DNA of 64,000 nt, from assembly GCF_000377565.1 (NCBI RefSeq), contig NZ_KB898361.1:159186-223185 (forward strand). The letters are read 5' to 3'. The position numbers were made by a program, and so were the translations under genes. Source of the stretch: Rhizobium sp. 2MFCol3.1. Lineage in GTDB: Bacteria; Pseudomonadota; Alphaproteobacteria; Rhizobiales; Rhizobiaceae. The notes below the pieces were generated by a model that saw nothing but the letters and a program-made list of their open reading frames with translations, searched no databases and was not told the DNA's origin. This document shows positions 8,697 to 17,901 of this stretch, one piece after another. Every line of letters begins with the position of its first letter. The stretch's first letter is position 1.

Positions 8697-9574
8697 TCAA
8701 GCCCCCAGGATGGCAATCCACGATCCAGACCGCAGACGAAGATACCGGCTTCCTTTGCCGCCGATATGACTGCCGGGCGATCCAGGATCAGCGCGCGCCC
8801 GGCCTCGATCGCAACACCCGCCAGGCCGGCCTTGCTGGCATTCTCGATGGTCGAGATGCCGATCGATGGCAGGTCGGCGCGCAGGTCCTGCTGCGGCTTG
8901 CAGAGCTTGACGAGGACGCCACGACGGCGCGCCGAGATGCGGCCGGCGGCGCGCAGATCGGCCACGCGCTGCAACATGCTGTCGGTGCCCTCGACACCCT
9001 CGAGCGCCACGATGCGGCCGCCAACCGAGACGGCGCCCTGCCCGACATCCAGCCGGCCGAGCGCGTCGGCTGCGGCACCCGCCTTGGCGATATCCTTGAC
9101 ATCCTCAGCCGATGGCGCAATCGCGCCGAGCGGGCCGACTGCGGCCAGAAGATCCGGTGCAATCTCCTGCACGCCGATGACGCGGCGACCGTTCTTCTCG
9201 ATCAGCCCGATCACCATGCGCAGCACGGTGTCATCGCCACCAGACAGCAGCGTTCGAATGGTCGAGGGAATGCTTGCGAGCGTCTTCAGCGTCGGGCGAA
9301 CCTCGCGCCATTCCGGCCGCCGGCGTACTGCGCCGGACATGACGACGCGATCGATGCGATGGCTATCCAGCATGCCGTCGATGGCGGCGAAATCGCCGAC
9401 GCCGACGATGGCGTGCTCGAAGCCTTCCCATGAGCGGTCGGTCTCGTTCTTCAGCGCGATGATCAAAGGGTCTTCGCCGGCGCTCTTGGCGGCTTCGGCG
9501 ACGTAGGACGGCAGAAAGCCACTGCCGGCGATGATCGCCAGGCGGCCTTTTGCCGTGTCACTTGCTGGAGACAA
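8693..9574 (-). CDS. lpxI: UDP-2,3-diacylglucosamine pyrophosphatase LpxI
   Basis: Hydrolyses UDP-2,3-diacylglucosamine to lipid X, the step before LpxB. LpxI (DUF1009) replaces the unrelated LpxH in alphaproteobacteria. The 293-residue protein shows LAIIAGSGFLPSYVAEAA at the start, VMSGAVRRRPEW near 80 and, in the C-terminal domain, VEGTDSMLQRVADLR and PSIGISTIENASKAG, all typical of the family. The start is a TTG at 9572-9574, three bases after the lpxA stop, with AAGGGA upstream; no ATG is available near the N-terminal motif. The end overlaps the lpxB start by four bases. Confidence 0.94.
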   Translation of the reverse strand: MSPASDTAKGRLAIIAGSGFLPSYVAEAAKSAGEDPLIIALKNETDRSWEGFEHAIVGVGDFAAIDGMLDSHRIDRVVMSGAVRRRPEWREVRPTLKTLASIPSTIRTLLSGGDDTVLRMVIGLIEKNGRRVIGVQEIAPDLLAAVGPLGAIAPSAEDVKDIAKAGAAADALGRLDVGQGAVSVGGRIVALEGVEGTDSMLQRVADLRAAGRISARRRGVLVKLCKPQQDLRADLPSIGISTIENASKAGLAGVAIEAGRALILDRPAVISAAKEAGIFVCGLDRGLPSWGLE

Positions 9575-9577
9575 GGT

Positions 9578-10396
9578 TTATCCCTTCTGTCCCCGCGTCG
9601 GAGAAGAGAGCGCGCGATCGCTTTCAGCAGCGATGAAGTCGAGGATCTGGACGACCTGCTCGCAATCGGCGAATTCCTCGCGGATGGCGGCGGCGTTGTC
9701 ACGCAGATTGCCTTCGGTCTCGAAGATCGCCTTGTAGGCACGGCGCACGATATGGATCGTCGCGCGGTCGATGCCTGCACGCGTCATCCCGACGACGTTG
9801 AGGCCGCCGAGAAGACCGGGATTGCCGTTCAGCATGCCATACGGAATGACGTCGTAGCTGACAGCCGACAGACCGCCGACGAAGGCGTGGCGGCCAACGC
9901 GGGTGAACTGGTGCACGGCGCAACCGCCGCCGAGGATCACGCGATCCTCGATGACCACGTGGCCCGCAAGCATCACGTTGTTCGACATAATGACGTGGTT
10001 GCCGACGCGGCAATCATGGGCGATGTGCGAATTGGCGAGAAACAGGTTGTTGTTGCCGACGATGGTCTTACCGCCGAAATCGGCGGTGCCGGTGTTGATC
10101 GTCACACCTTCGCGCATCGTGCAGTTGTCGCCAACCGTCAGCGTCGTCTCTTCGCCACCGTGATGGACGCTCTGCGGATCACCGCCGATAACGGCCATCG
10201 GGAAAATGCGGCATCCCTTGCCGAGCGTGGTGATGCCGCTGACGATCGAATGCGCGAGCATTTCGGTGTTGTCGCCGAGCACGACCCGGGGGCCGACATG
10301 GCAGAACGGACCGATCTTGACATTCTCGCCGATCACGGCGCCGTCTTCGACGACCGCCATCGGGTGAATGCTGGCGCTGGCTGCGATCGTGCTCAT
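9578..10396 (-). CDS. lpxA: UDP-N-acetylglucosamine acyltransferase
   Basis: First enzyme of lipid A synthesis: transfers a 3-hydroxyacyl chain from acyl carrier protein to UDP-GlcNAc. The 272-residue protein is a left-handed parallel beta-helix made of hexapeptide repeats (for example IGENVKIGPFCHVG, LGDNTEML), with the conserved FLANSHIAHDCRVGNH segment containing the catalytic His around residue 130 and the C-terminal alpha-helical domain with GMTRAGIDRATIHIVRRAYK. It overlaps the fabZ stop by four bases, so synthesis is coupled. Confidence 0.97.
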   Translation of the reverse strand: MSTIAASASIHPMAVVEDGAVIGENVKIGPFCHVGPRVVLGDNTEMLAHSIVSGITTLGKGCRIFPMAVIGGDPQSVHHGGEETTLTVGDNCTMREGVTINTGTADFGGKTIVGNNNLFLANSHIAHDCRVGNHVIMSNNVMLAGHVVIEDRVILGGGCAVHQFTRVGRHAFVGGLSAVSYDVIPYGMLNGNPGLLGGLNVVGMTRAGIDRATIHIVRRAYKAIFETEGNLRDNAAAIREEFADCEQVVQILDFIAAESDRALSSPTRGQKG

Positions 10397-10860
10397 GCCT
10401 GATCCTTGCGCACGATCATCGCGCCGATATCGGCTTCGGCGACCAGCGCTCCATCGACCTTCGCATCACAGTGGAACTTCCAGATGTTGCCACGCTGCTT
10501 CTGCTTGACGACATGGTACTCCACCCGGTCGCCAGGAACCACCGGCTTGCGGAAGCGAGCGTTATCGATGGTCATGAAGTAGACCAGATTGCCGCTTTCG
10601 CCTTCCTTCTTCGCACAGATCGCACCGGCCGTCTGGGCCATGCCTTCGACCAGCAAGACGCCAGGCATGATCGGCTGCTCCGGGAAGTGTCCCGTGAAGT
10701 GCGGCTCGTTGGCGGTTACGTTCTTGATGCCAATCGCGGAGTCATCGCCGTCGATGTCGATGATCTTGTCGACCAGCAGGAACGGATAGCGATGCGGCAG
10801 CAACTTCATGATTTCGAGGATGTCCGCCGAGGACAGCGACTTCTTGACTTCTTCAGCCAT
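10393..10860 (-). CDS. fabZ: 3-hydroxyacyl-ACP dehydratase FabZ
   Basis: Dehydrates 3-hydroxyacyl-ACP in fatty acid elongation and so competes with LpxA/LpxD for the same hydroxyacyl-ACP pool. The hot-dog-fold protein has 155 residues. The catalytic His lies in LPHRYPFLLVDKI (about residue 27) and the catalytic Glu in PGVLLVEGMAQTAGA (about residue 70). It sits between lpxD and lpxA, overlapping both neighbours (8 bases with lpxD, 4 with lpxA), the classic Gram-negative order. Confidence 0.97.
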   Translation of the reverse strand: MAEEVKKSLSSADILEIMKLLPHRYPFLLVDKIIDIDGDDSAIGIKNVTANEPHFTGHFPEQPIMPGVLLVEGMAQTAGAICAKKEGESGNLVYFMTIDNARFRKPVVPGDRVEYHVVKQKQRGNIWKFHCDAKVDGALVAEADIGAMIVRKDQA

Positions 10861-11914
10861 TCTTTTCTCCCGTTTTCTTGGGCCCCGTCGTCCGCATCAT
10901 GACTGCCGCGACTTCGCGCAAGAAATCATGTGCAGGCCGTGCAGGTATGCCGCCGTAGCGCTCGCCTGCCGGGATATCGGACACTACGCCGCTCATCGCA
11001 GCGACCTGGGCACCGTCGTGAATTGTAATATGGCCCCGAATACCGGAATGGCCACCGATCTGCACGCCATCGCCGATAATGGCGCTTCCGGCAATGCCGA
11101 CTTGCGAAACGATGGCGCAATGGCGACCGATGCGCACATTGTGGCCAATCTGAACGAGGTTGTCGATCTTCGTCCCCTCGCCGATGACGGTGTCATCCAT
11201 CGTGCCGCGATCGATCGTCGTGTTGGCACCAACTTCGACGTCGTCCTGCAGGATGACCCGGCCGATCTGAACGATCTTGATCATGCCGCGCGGGCCCGGC
11301 GCATAGCCGAAGCCATCCTGGCCGATACGAGCGCCGTTGTGGATGATGACGCGATTGCCCACCAGCGAGCACAGGATGCTGGCACCGCTGGCGATCGTGC
11401 AGTCGCGGCCAATCTTGACGCCCGGTCCGATGATGGCGCCGGCGCCAATGCGCGTGCCCTCACCGATCTCGGCATGAGCGCCGATCACGGCAAACGGCTC
11501 GATCTCGACATTCGCTTCCAGTCTCGCCGTCGGATCGATGGACGCACGGTCGGAGACATCAGCGCTCACGGACCGCAAACGCTGAGGCGTCAAGGCGCTC
11601 GGATAGAGCAGCCCACCGGCCATTGCGAACGCGGCATGGGCGTTTTTCGACACGAGAACAGGCACATGCGCCGGCACGATCGACTGCAATGCCGAACTCA
11701 CCAGCACAGCGGACGCCTCGCAGGTGACGAGTTCGTCCTTGCTCTTCTTGGAAATGACGTAACAGAGATCGCCCGCTTTCGCCCGGCTTACGGGCGAAAC
11801 GGAACGGATCACGATATCGGCATGTTTGGGGTCGGCAAGTTCCGCCCCAAGAAATTGCGCTAGCTCCGAGAGCTTCACACCGTCATGGGGCGGAAAGAAA
11901 TAGGTTTGCTCCAT
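10853..11914 (-). CDS. lpxD: UDP-3-O-(3-hydroxyacyl)glucosamine N-acyltransferase
   Basis: Third acylation step of lipid A synthesis. The 353-residue protein has an N-terminal uridine-binding domain (MEQTYFFPPHDGVKLSELA onward) and a left-handed beta-helix from about residue 110 (VEIEPFAVIGAHAEIGEGTR, then GANTTIDRGTMDDTVIGEGT and KIDNLVQIGHNVRIGRHCA with the catalytic His), closing with a C-terminal helix. The ATG at 11914 has GGAGA upstream and was preferred to a TTG two codons earlier. It follows bamA by about 50 bases. Confidence 0.96.
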   Translation of the reverse strand: MEQTYFFPPHDGVKLSELAQFLGAELADPKHADIVIRSVSPVSRAKAGDLCYVISKKSKDELVTCEASAVLVSSALQSIVPAHVPVLVSKNAHAAFAMAGGLLYPSALTPQRLRSVSADVSDRASIDPTARLEANVEIEPFAVIGAHAEIGEGTRIGAGAIIGPGVKIGRDCTIASGASILCSLVGNRVIIHNGARIGQDGFGYAPGPRGMIKIVQIGRVILQDDVEVGANTTIDRGTMDDTVIGEGTKIDNLVQIGHNVRIGRHCAIVSQVGIAGSAIIGDGVQIGGHSGIRGHITIHDGAQVAAMSGVVSDIPAGERYGGIPARPAHDFLREVAAVMMRTTGPKKTGEKNG

Positions 11915-11964
11915 CGGCAAATCTCCAGAACGGAATTCGATTTTACGGTTCCGGACTGCCGATA

Positions 11965-14304
11965 TCAGAATTGGTTGTTGATGCCAAACTTGAAGTGCTG
12001 AACCTTGTCGTAGTCTTCCTTCAGGACCGGGATCGCGTAGTCGACGCGCAGAGCGCCGAACGGCGAGTTCCAGACGATGCCGACACCGACGGAAGCGCGC
12101 AGCGAAGCATCTTCGCCGTTCACGAACTCGGAACCGCTGACGTTGACCTTGTTGCCAAAGAGCGTACCAGCGTCCGCGAAGACCGCGCCGCGCAGACCGA
12201 AGTCACGCGGGAAAGCCGGAAGCGGGAACGATGCTTCAGCCGAAACGGTGAAGTAGGTCGTGCCGCCGAGCGGATCATCCGGACCGCCGCCAACGCGTGG
12301 GCCGATACCCTTGTTCTCGAATCCGCGGATGTCGCCGTTCGTCAGCGTGAACTGATCGAAGACATGCAGATCCTTGCCGAAGCCGACGACGTAACCGGCA
12401 GAACCGGCAACCGAGCCGATGATGTCGGCATCGTCAGCAAGCGTGTGGTAATAACGCGCCTTGCCGTAGATCTTGTAGAACTGCGAGTCACCACCGAGGC
12501 CGGCGATTTCGTGCGTCAGGCTGGCGTAGATACCTTCACGCGGCAGAACCATGTCGTCGAGCGTGTTGTAGGTCAGTGTCTGCGACACAGACGACTTTAC
12601 CCACGGGCTGTTGTTGACGAGGTCCTGGTAAGGCGTGGACAGATCGGAGAGCGATCCAGACGGATCGTACTTCATCTGCTTGTAGTTATAGCGGAACGTC
12701 GTCGCCAGATCTTCGGTGATCGGCGCGGTGGCGCGCAGAACGACGTTGTTTTCTTCGTAGTCGTAGTTGTCGTTGCTCGACGTCTCGCTGTGGTTGATGT
12801 CGAAGCCGACAGCCAGACGATAGCCGAGGAAGTAAGGCTCGGTGAAGTTCAGGCCGTAGGTACGCGAACCTTCCTGACCACCACCGGCAGACACCTTGAT
12901 GTACTGGCCGCGTCCGAGGAAGTTCTTCTCTTCGATCGAGGCTTCGAGCAGCAGGCCGTCGCCGCCGGCAGCGTAACCCGCGCCGATACCAAACGAACCG
13001 GTTGCCTGGTCCTGAACATCGACAACAACGACAACGCGGTCTGGCGAGCTGCCAGGCTGGGTCGAGATGTTGACGGTCGAGAAGTAGCCGAGAGCCTCAA
13101 GGCGACGCTTGGCTCTGGTGATCATCTGCTGATTGAAGGCGTCGCCTTCACTCATGTCGAACTCGCGACGGATGACGTAGTCACGCGTACGGCTGTTGCC
13201 GCGGATTTCGATACGCTCGACGTAGGCCTTTTCGCCCTGGTCGACGAGGTACTCGACGCCGATGGTGTTGTTGTTGAGGTCGCGGTTGCCACGGGGTGTG
13301 ACACGAGCGAACGGATAGCCGGCCGAAGCCACCTGATCCGAAATCGCTTCCATCGACTTCTGAACTTCCTTGGCGTTGTAGACCTGGCCTTCATGGGTGC
13401 GAACGAGACCCTGAAGCTGCGCGCCGTCGACACCCTGAACGGTGGACTGAACGGAGATTGCGCCGAAGTCATAGCGCGGGCCTTCTTCGATGTTGAAGGT
13501 CAGCGTGTACTTGTTGGTCGCCTCGTCGAACGCAGCGTCCGAGGACACGATGCGGAAGTCGGCGTAACCACGGTTGTAATAGAACTGGCGGAGCGCTTCT
13601 TCGTCTGCGTGCAGCTTGTCAGCGCTGTAGACGTCCTTGCGGGTCAGGAAGGACAGGAAGTTGCTTCGCTTGGTGGCAATGACCGATGCGAGACGGCCAG
13701 AGCTGTAGGCGTTGTTGCCGACGAAGTTGATCGAGTCGATCTTCGTGCGGTCGCCTTCATTGATGACGAATGCGAGGTTGACGCGGCCCTGGCCGAGCGG
13801 AACGACCTGCGTCGTCACTTCGACTTCGCTACGACCGGTCGCTGCATAAGCGTCCTTGATCGACTGGATGTCAGCCTGGATCTGGGTCTCGTTGTAAGCG
13901 CCAGACGACTGCGTCTTGACGACCGCCGCGAGCTTGTCGTCCTTGATCTTGCGGTTGCCGTTGAACACGACCTGGTTGATCAGCTGAGCTTCCTCAACGG
14001 TCACAACCAGCGTGCTGCCGGAAACGGAAATCTTGACGTCGGAGAAGTAGCCCGTGTCGTAGAGCTGCTTTACGGAGTCGTCGATGTCGGTGTTGGAGAA
14101 GCTCCGGCCGGGCTGGATCGTGAGGTTGGACCGCACAGCTTCGGCGCCGACGCGGTTTGCACCACGGACGTCAACACGCTGAATGACTGCAGCCTCGGCA
14201 GCAGAAGCCGAGATGAACACTGTCGCACCCGCTCCCGACGCAACGATACCTGCAGACAGCGCAACCGCCGATACTGCGTTCAAAAATCTTGAACCAGCCT
14301 TCAT
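11965..14304 (-). CDS. bamA: Outer membrane protein assembly factor BamA
   Basis: Central Omp85-family subunit of the BAM complex that folds beta-barrel proteins into the outer membrane. From the chosen start the protein has 779 residues: a Sec signal peptide (MKAGSRFLNAVSAVALSAG... ending in an Ala-rich AEA-type site near residue 40), five POTRA repeats (about 42-410) and a C-terminal 16-strand barrel ending in the aromatic ...GINNQF typical of barrel proteins. The frame extends to 14361; ATGs at 14313 and 14334 are alternatives, but the 14304 start gives the cleanest signal peptide. It lies between rseP and lpxD. The upstream gap holds a 9-base stem-loop. Confidence 0.95.
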   Translation of the reverse strand: MKAGSRFLNAVSAVALSAGIVASGAGATVFISASAAEAAVIQRVDVRGANRVGAEAVRSNLTIQPGRSFSNTDIDDSVKQLYDTGYFSDVKISVSGSTLVVTVEEAQLINQVVFNGNRKIKDDKLAAVVKTQSSGAYNETQIQADIQSIKDAYAATGRSEVEVTTQVVPLGQGRVNLAFVINEGDRTKIDSINFVGNNAYSSGRLASVIATKRSNFLSFLTRKDVYSADKLHADEEALRQFYYNRGYADFRIVSSDAAFDEATNKYTLTFNIEEGPRYDFGAISVQSTVQGVDGAQLQGLVRTHEGQVYNAKEVQKSMEAISDQVASAGYPFARVTPRGNRDLNNNTIGVEYLVDQGEKAYVERIEIRGNSRTRDYVIRREFDMSEGDAFNQQMITRAKRRLEALGYFSTVNISTQPGSSPDRVVVVVDVQDQATGSFGIGAGYAAGGDGLLLEASIEEKNFLGRGQYIKVSAGGGQEGSRTYGLNFTEPYFLGYRLAVGFDINHSETSSNDNYDYEENNVVLRATAPITEDLATTFRYNYKQMKYDPSGSLSDLSTPYQDLVNNSPWVKSSVSQTLTYNTLDDMVLPREGIYASLTHEIAGLGGDSQFYKIYGKARYYHTLADDADIIGSVAGSAGYVVGFGKDLHVFDQFTLTNGDIRGFENKGIGPRVGGGPDDPLGGTTYFTVSAEASFPLPAFPRDFGLRGAVFADAGTLFGNKVNVSGSEFVNGEDASLRASVGVGIVWNSPFGALRVDYAIPVLKEDYDKVQHFKFGINNQF

Positions 14305-14424
14305 TTCACCCATTACCTTTTTTCTCGTCCCCATCACCAGGCGTCCCCCGATTCCGGTCACGTGTGTCGTTTTACCCGCTTTTGATATACAAGCAAGGGA
14401 GCTAGTTAATTTCTGTTTACTTCA

Positions 14425-14462
14425 TTTCAAAGCGTGACGCTTTCGCCACTACAGCTTTGAAA
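14425..14462. repeat. Stem-loop between rseP and bamA
   Basis: Perfect 9-base arms TTTCAAAGC (14425-14433) and GCTTTGAAA (14454-14462), with a secondary GTG/CAC stem inside. There is no T run on either side, so a simple terminator is unlikely. It lies about 120 bases before the bamA start and could be a leader structure, processing site or attenuator. Confidence 0.5.
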
Positions 14463-14499
14463 CATCGTAAATAAATCGTAATTTTCCCTCGTCCCGCAA

Positions 14500-15633
14500 T
14501 CAGCCGATCAGAGCACTAATATCGTTCCACGTGGCAAAAACCATCAGGCTCAGAACCATGGCCAGTCCGATGCGAAACGCAATCTCCTGGGCCGACGATC
14601 CCAACGGCTTTCCCCTCACAGCTTCAATCGCATAGAACATCAGATGCCCGCCATCAAGTACCGGAACCGGCATCAGGTTGAGTAATCCGATCGAAACCGA
14701 CAATACGGCGGCCAGCTGAAGCAAAGCTGCAACGCCCAGCGTCGCCATCTGGCCGGATGCCTGCGCGACACGGATCGGGCCACCGAGCTGGTCTGGCTTC
14801 ATGTAACCGGACACCAGATTGCCAATATATTTGAAGGTACCGGTGACAATGTGCCAGGTCTGCAGCGTTCCCTCATGCAGCGCTTCAAGCGGCGTGTAGG
14901 TCTGCTGGCGGAAATGTCCGACGTCCTGGTTGGTGACAATGCCGATCAGGCCGATCTCGATCTTGTTCCCGAACTGGTCGGTCATATCGGTGCGCGCGGG
15001 CACCATCGGCACGTCGATCTTCTCGCCGTTGCGTTCGATCGTCACGACGATCTTCTGCATCGGGCGGATGCTGACGTAGCGCCGCACGTCGTCGAAGGTC
15101 TGCACCTTGGAGCCGTCGATCGCGATCAACAGGTCGCCCGGCACGACGCCGGCCTCGGCGGCAACGCTGCCCGGCTTGACTTCAGCTACGACGGGATCGG
15201 CGACCGAGCGGCCGTAGATCGAAAACAGGACGGTGAAGATGGCGATTGCCAGGATGAAGTTGGCGATCGGGCCGGCGGCGACCGTTGCCGCGCGCTTCCA
15301 GAGCTTCGCACCGGCGAATGACCGCGCCCGCTCCTCGTCCGACATCTGCGCGAGCTTGTCCTCATCCGGCTTGCTCGACGCATCCTCGTCGCCGAAGAAG
15401 CGGACATAGCCGCCAAGCGGGATCAGCGAGAGCTTCCAGCGCGTTCCATGCTTGTCGGTGAAGCCCAGGAGTTCGGGACCAAACCCGACCGAAAACGCCA
15501 GAATGCGGATGCCGCTCCAGCGACCGACGAGGTAGTGCCCCATCTCGTGCACGAACACCAAGAGAGAAAGCACGAGCACGAAAGGAACGATATATCCCGT
15601 CAGAAACCCAAAAATTTCGGTCAAGCCTGCCAT
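14500..15633 (-). CDS. rseP: Site-2 protease RseP (RIP metalloprotease)
   Basis: Intramembrane zinc protease of family M50 that releases sigma factors by cutting their anti-sigma factors or clears signal peptides. The 377-residue protein has the zinc motif HEMGH (about residues 29-33) in the first helix, a PDZ domain near residues 130-200 (PGSVAAEAGVVPGDLLIAIDG) and the second catalytic LDG motif in PVPVLDGGHLMFY near residue 325. The start MAGLTEIFGFLTGYIVPF is followed at once by the first membrane helix. It is placed between cdsA and bamA, the usual bacterial order. Confidence 0.96.
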   Translation of the reverse strand: MAGLTEIFGFLTGYIVPFVLVLSLLVFVHEMGHYLVGRWSGIRILAFSVGFGPELLGFTDKHGTRWKLSLIPLGGYVRFFGDEDASSKPDEDKLAQMSDEERARSFAGAKLWKRAATVAAGPIANFILAIAIFTVLFSIYGRSVADPVVAEVKPGSVAAEAGVVPGDLLIAIDGSKVQTFDDVRRYVSIRPMQKIVVTIERNGEKIDVPMVPARTDMTDQFGNKIEIGLIGIVTNQDVGHFRQQTYTPLEALHEGTLQTWHIVTGTFKYIGNLVSGYMKPDQLGGPIRVAQASGQMATLGVAALLQLAAVLSVSIGLLNLMPVPVLDGGHLMFYAIEAVRGKPLGSSAQEIAFRIGLAMVLSLMVFATWNDISALIG

Positions 15634-15661
15634 AAAATCCTTCCGTCAGCCTCTATCGACA

Positions 15662-16495
15662 TTATCCGCCGAACAAGGCTGCGCCCAGCGACGCCATTTC
15701 TCCGCCCTTTATCAGCGAAAAAAGCCCGGCAAGCAAGAACGCCGCAAAACAGGCGAAAATGAGCCCGTCAACCCGGTCCATGACCCCGCCATGCCCCGGA
15801 ATGAGACGGCTGGAATCCTTGACGCCGAAACGGCGCTTGATGAAGGATTCGAAGAGGTCGCCAGACTGGCTGCAGACGGACAGCACCAGCGCCACGAAGG
15901 ACGCCAATGCGATGCCATCGGGAAATGCCGCGTAGGCCACCAGCACACCGGCAATGACCGCGCAGACGGCGCCACCGATCGCACCCGACCATGTCTTGCC
16001 GGGAGAGATCCTTGGCGCGAGCTTCGGCCCACCAATGGCGCGGCCGATGAAGTAGGCCAGAATGTCGGTTGCCCAGACGACGGCGAAGACGAAGAGCATC
16101 GCGTGCAGGCCGGCTGCATCGCTGCCGCGAATATTCGCGAGCGCGATCCCGGTCAGCCCGGCATAGACGATACCCGCCGGGAACCAGCGCGATACGCCGC
16201 GCGTGACGACAAAGCCGACAGCGATGGCAAAGAACAACAAGAGAAGGATCAGCGAGTAGCCGACAGTGCCGGATACGACAGCAACGGCGATCGCCGCCTG
16301 CCCGATCCAGCCGATCGCATTGGCAACCGGCTGCTCACTGGCAAGGCGGGTGATCGTCGACCACTCATAATAGATCAAAAGCCCGATCAGGGCCGACAGC
16401 AGGCTGAAAGCGAGCCCGCCATACCACGTCGCGGCAAGCACGATGACGGCGAGGATGGTGCCCGAGATGATACGAAGCTGCAGTTCGCGGTGCAT
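15662..16495 (-). CDS. cdsA: Phosphatidate cytidylyltransferase
   Basis: Makes CDP-diacylglycerol from phosphatidic acid and CTP for all phospholipids. The 277-residue integral membrane protein has about eight hydrophobic segments and, at the C-terminus, the family signature around SFIKRRFGVKDSSRLIPGHG followed by GVMDRVDG. The start overlaps the uppS stop by one base (TGATG), indicating translational coupling. rseP begins 28 bases after its stop. Confidence 0.95.
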   Translation of the reverse strand: MHRELQLRIISGTILAVIVLAATWYGGLAFSLLSALIGLLIYYEWSTITRLASEQPVANAIGWIGQAAIAVAVVSGTVGYSLILLLLFFAIAVGFVVTRGVSRWFPAGIVYAGLTGIALANIRGSDAAGLHAMLFVFAVVWATDILAYFIGRAIGGPKLAPRISPGKTWSGAIGGAVCAVIAGVLVAYAAFPDGIALASFVALVLSVCSQSGDLFESFIKRRFGVKDSSRLIPGHGGVMDRVDGLIFACFAAFLLAGLFSLIKGGEMASLGAALFGG

Positions 16496-17241
16496 CAGGT
16501 TCCCACCGCCGCCGCGGTTTCGGCGACCAGCCCGCCAAAGCGGCGGTTGCGGGAAGCGAAGGTCTCAAGCGCGGCGTAAAGCGTCTCGCGGCTGAAATCC
16601 GGCCAGTAATCGGGAATGAAGATGAATTCCGAATAGGCTGCCTGCCAGAGCAAGAAGTTCGACAGGCGCTCTTCGCCGCTGGTGCGGATGATGAGGTCGG
16701 GATCCGGAATGCCTGCCGTATCCAGCCGGGCATTGATGAGCGCCGGCGTGATATCCTGCGAGCGCAGCCGCCCCTGCTCGACATCGCGTGCAAGGCTTGC
16801 CATGGCGCGGGCAATCTCATCGCGCGAGCCATAGTTGAAGGCGATGATCAGCGTGAGCGCCGTGTTGGCTTTGGTGGTCTCTTCGGCGTCGATCAAGAGG
16901 TCGAGAATGTCGTTCTGCAGGCTGTGGCGATCGCCGATGATCTTCACGCGCACGTTCTGCTTGTGCAGTTCGGCGAGGTCGCGGCGGATGAATGCCTTCA
17001 GCAGGCCCAAAAGGTCCGACACCTCGGTTTCCGGACGGCGCCAGTTCTCCGACGAGAAGGCGAAAAGGGTGAGATACTTGACCCCGATGTCGCCCGCTGC
17101 GCGCACGGTCTCACGCACGGCGTCAACGCCCTTGCGATGCCCCATGGTGCGCGGCAACCCCCGCTGCTTTGCCCATCGACCGTTGCCATCCATGATGATG
17201 GCAACGTGTTCTGGCACAGTCACAAATGTTCTTTCCAACAT
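16495..17241 (-). CDS. uppS: Undecaprenyl diphosphate synthase (isoprenyl transferase)
   Basis: Cis-prenyltransferase making the C55 lipid carrier for peptidoglycan and O-antigen. The 248-residue protein shows IIMDGNGRWAKQRGLPRTMG near residue 15 with the catalytic Asp, GHRKGVDAVRE, and the C-terminal RTSGEERLSNFLLWQAAYSE substrate-binding segment. It is followed by cdsA with a one-base overlap and preceded by frr. Confidence 0.96.
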   Translation of the reverse strand: MLERTFVTVPEHVAIIMDGNGRWAKQRGLPRTMGHRKGVDAVRETVRAAGDIGVKYLTLFAFSSENWRRPETEVSDLLGLLKAFIRRDLAELHKQNVRVKIIGDRHSLQNDILDLLIDAEETTKANTALTLIIAFNYGSRDEIARAMASLARDVEQGRLRSQDITPALINARLDTAGIPDPDLIIRTSGEERLSNFLLWQAAYSEFIFIPDYWPDFSRETLYAALETFASRNRRFGGLVAETAAAVGT

Positions 17242-17285
17242 TTCCCGTCCGGTTTTTACAGTCCAAGGCGCAGGCGCTTTGCGCC

Positions 17286-17846
17286 TTAGACCTGCATGAT
17301 TTCCTTTTCCTTCTCGCCAAGCAAGCGGTCGACCTCAGAAATCGTGTCGTCTGTCATCTTCTGCACACGATCCGACTGCGAGCGGCTCAGGTCCTGCCCT
17401 ATGACACCGTCCTTTTCGGCTTTCTTAAGGCCGTCCATGCCGTCACGACGAACATGGCGAATCGCAACCTTGCTTTTCTCGGCATAGTCGTGTGCGACCT
17501 TGACGAGCGACTTGCGGCGCTCTTCGTTGAGTTCGGGCAGCGGAATGCGCAGATTCTGGCCGTCGACGATCGGGTTTAGGCCGAGATTGGCTTCGCGGAT
17601 CGCACGATCCACTGCGCCAACCATCGACTTGTCCCAGACCGAAATGCCGAGCATGCGCGGCTCCGGCACGGTCACGTTCGCGACCTGGTTGAGCGGCACG
17701 CGCGAACCGTAGGCTTCGACCGTGACCGGGTCGAGAATGTTCGCTGATGCGCGACCGGTGCGCAGCGATGCGATATCGCTCTTGAACGCGTTGATCGCGC
17801 CATCCATGCGGCGCTTGATATCGTTGATGTCGATGCCTTCACTCAT
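17286..17846 (-). CDS. frr: Ribosome recycling factor
   Basis: Releases ribosomes from mRNA after termination, together with EF-G. The 186-residue protein begins MSEGIDINDIKRRMDGAINA and contains LRTGRASANILDPVTVEAYG near residue 30 and the C-terminal EKEKEIMQV. The frame is open to 17897, but the ATG at 17846 matches the family length (about 185) and has GGGAGC upstream. It lies between pyrH and uppS, as in most Gram-negative bacteria. Confidence 0.97.
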   Translation of the reverse strand: MSEGIDINDIKRRMDGAINAFKSDIASLRTGRASANILDPVTVEAYGSRVPLNQVANVTVPEPRMLGISVWDKSMVGAVDRAIREANLGLNPIVDGQNLRIPLPELNEERRKSLVKVAHDYAEKSKVAIRHVRRDGMDGLKKAEKDGVIGQDLSRSQSDRVQKMTDDTISEVDRLLGEKEKEIMQV

Positions 17847-17901
17847 AGCAGTGCTCCCGTCTCGGTAGAAGCTGCGGCGCGCTTTGGGCGCCGCCACTCT
17901 G

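Noticed and set aside
11971..14292. A 773-codon open frame on the plus strand, antisense to bamA
   Set aside because: It has no homology-like motifs, is Val/Asp/Arg-rich as expected for the reverse of a high-GC gene, and bamA is certain.
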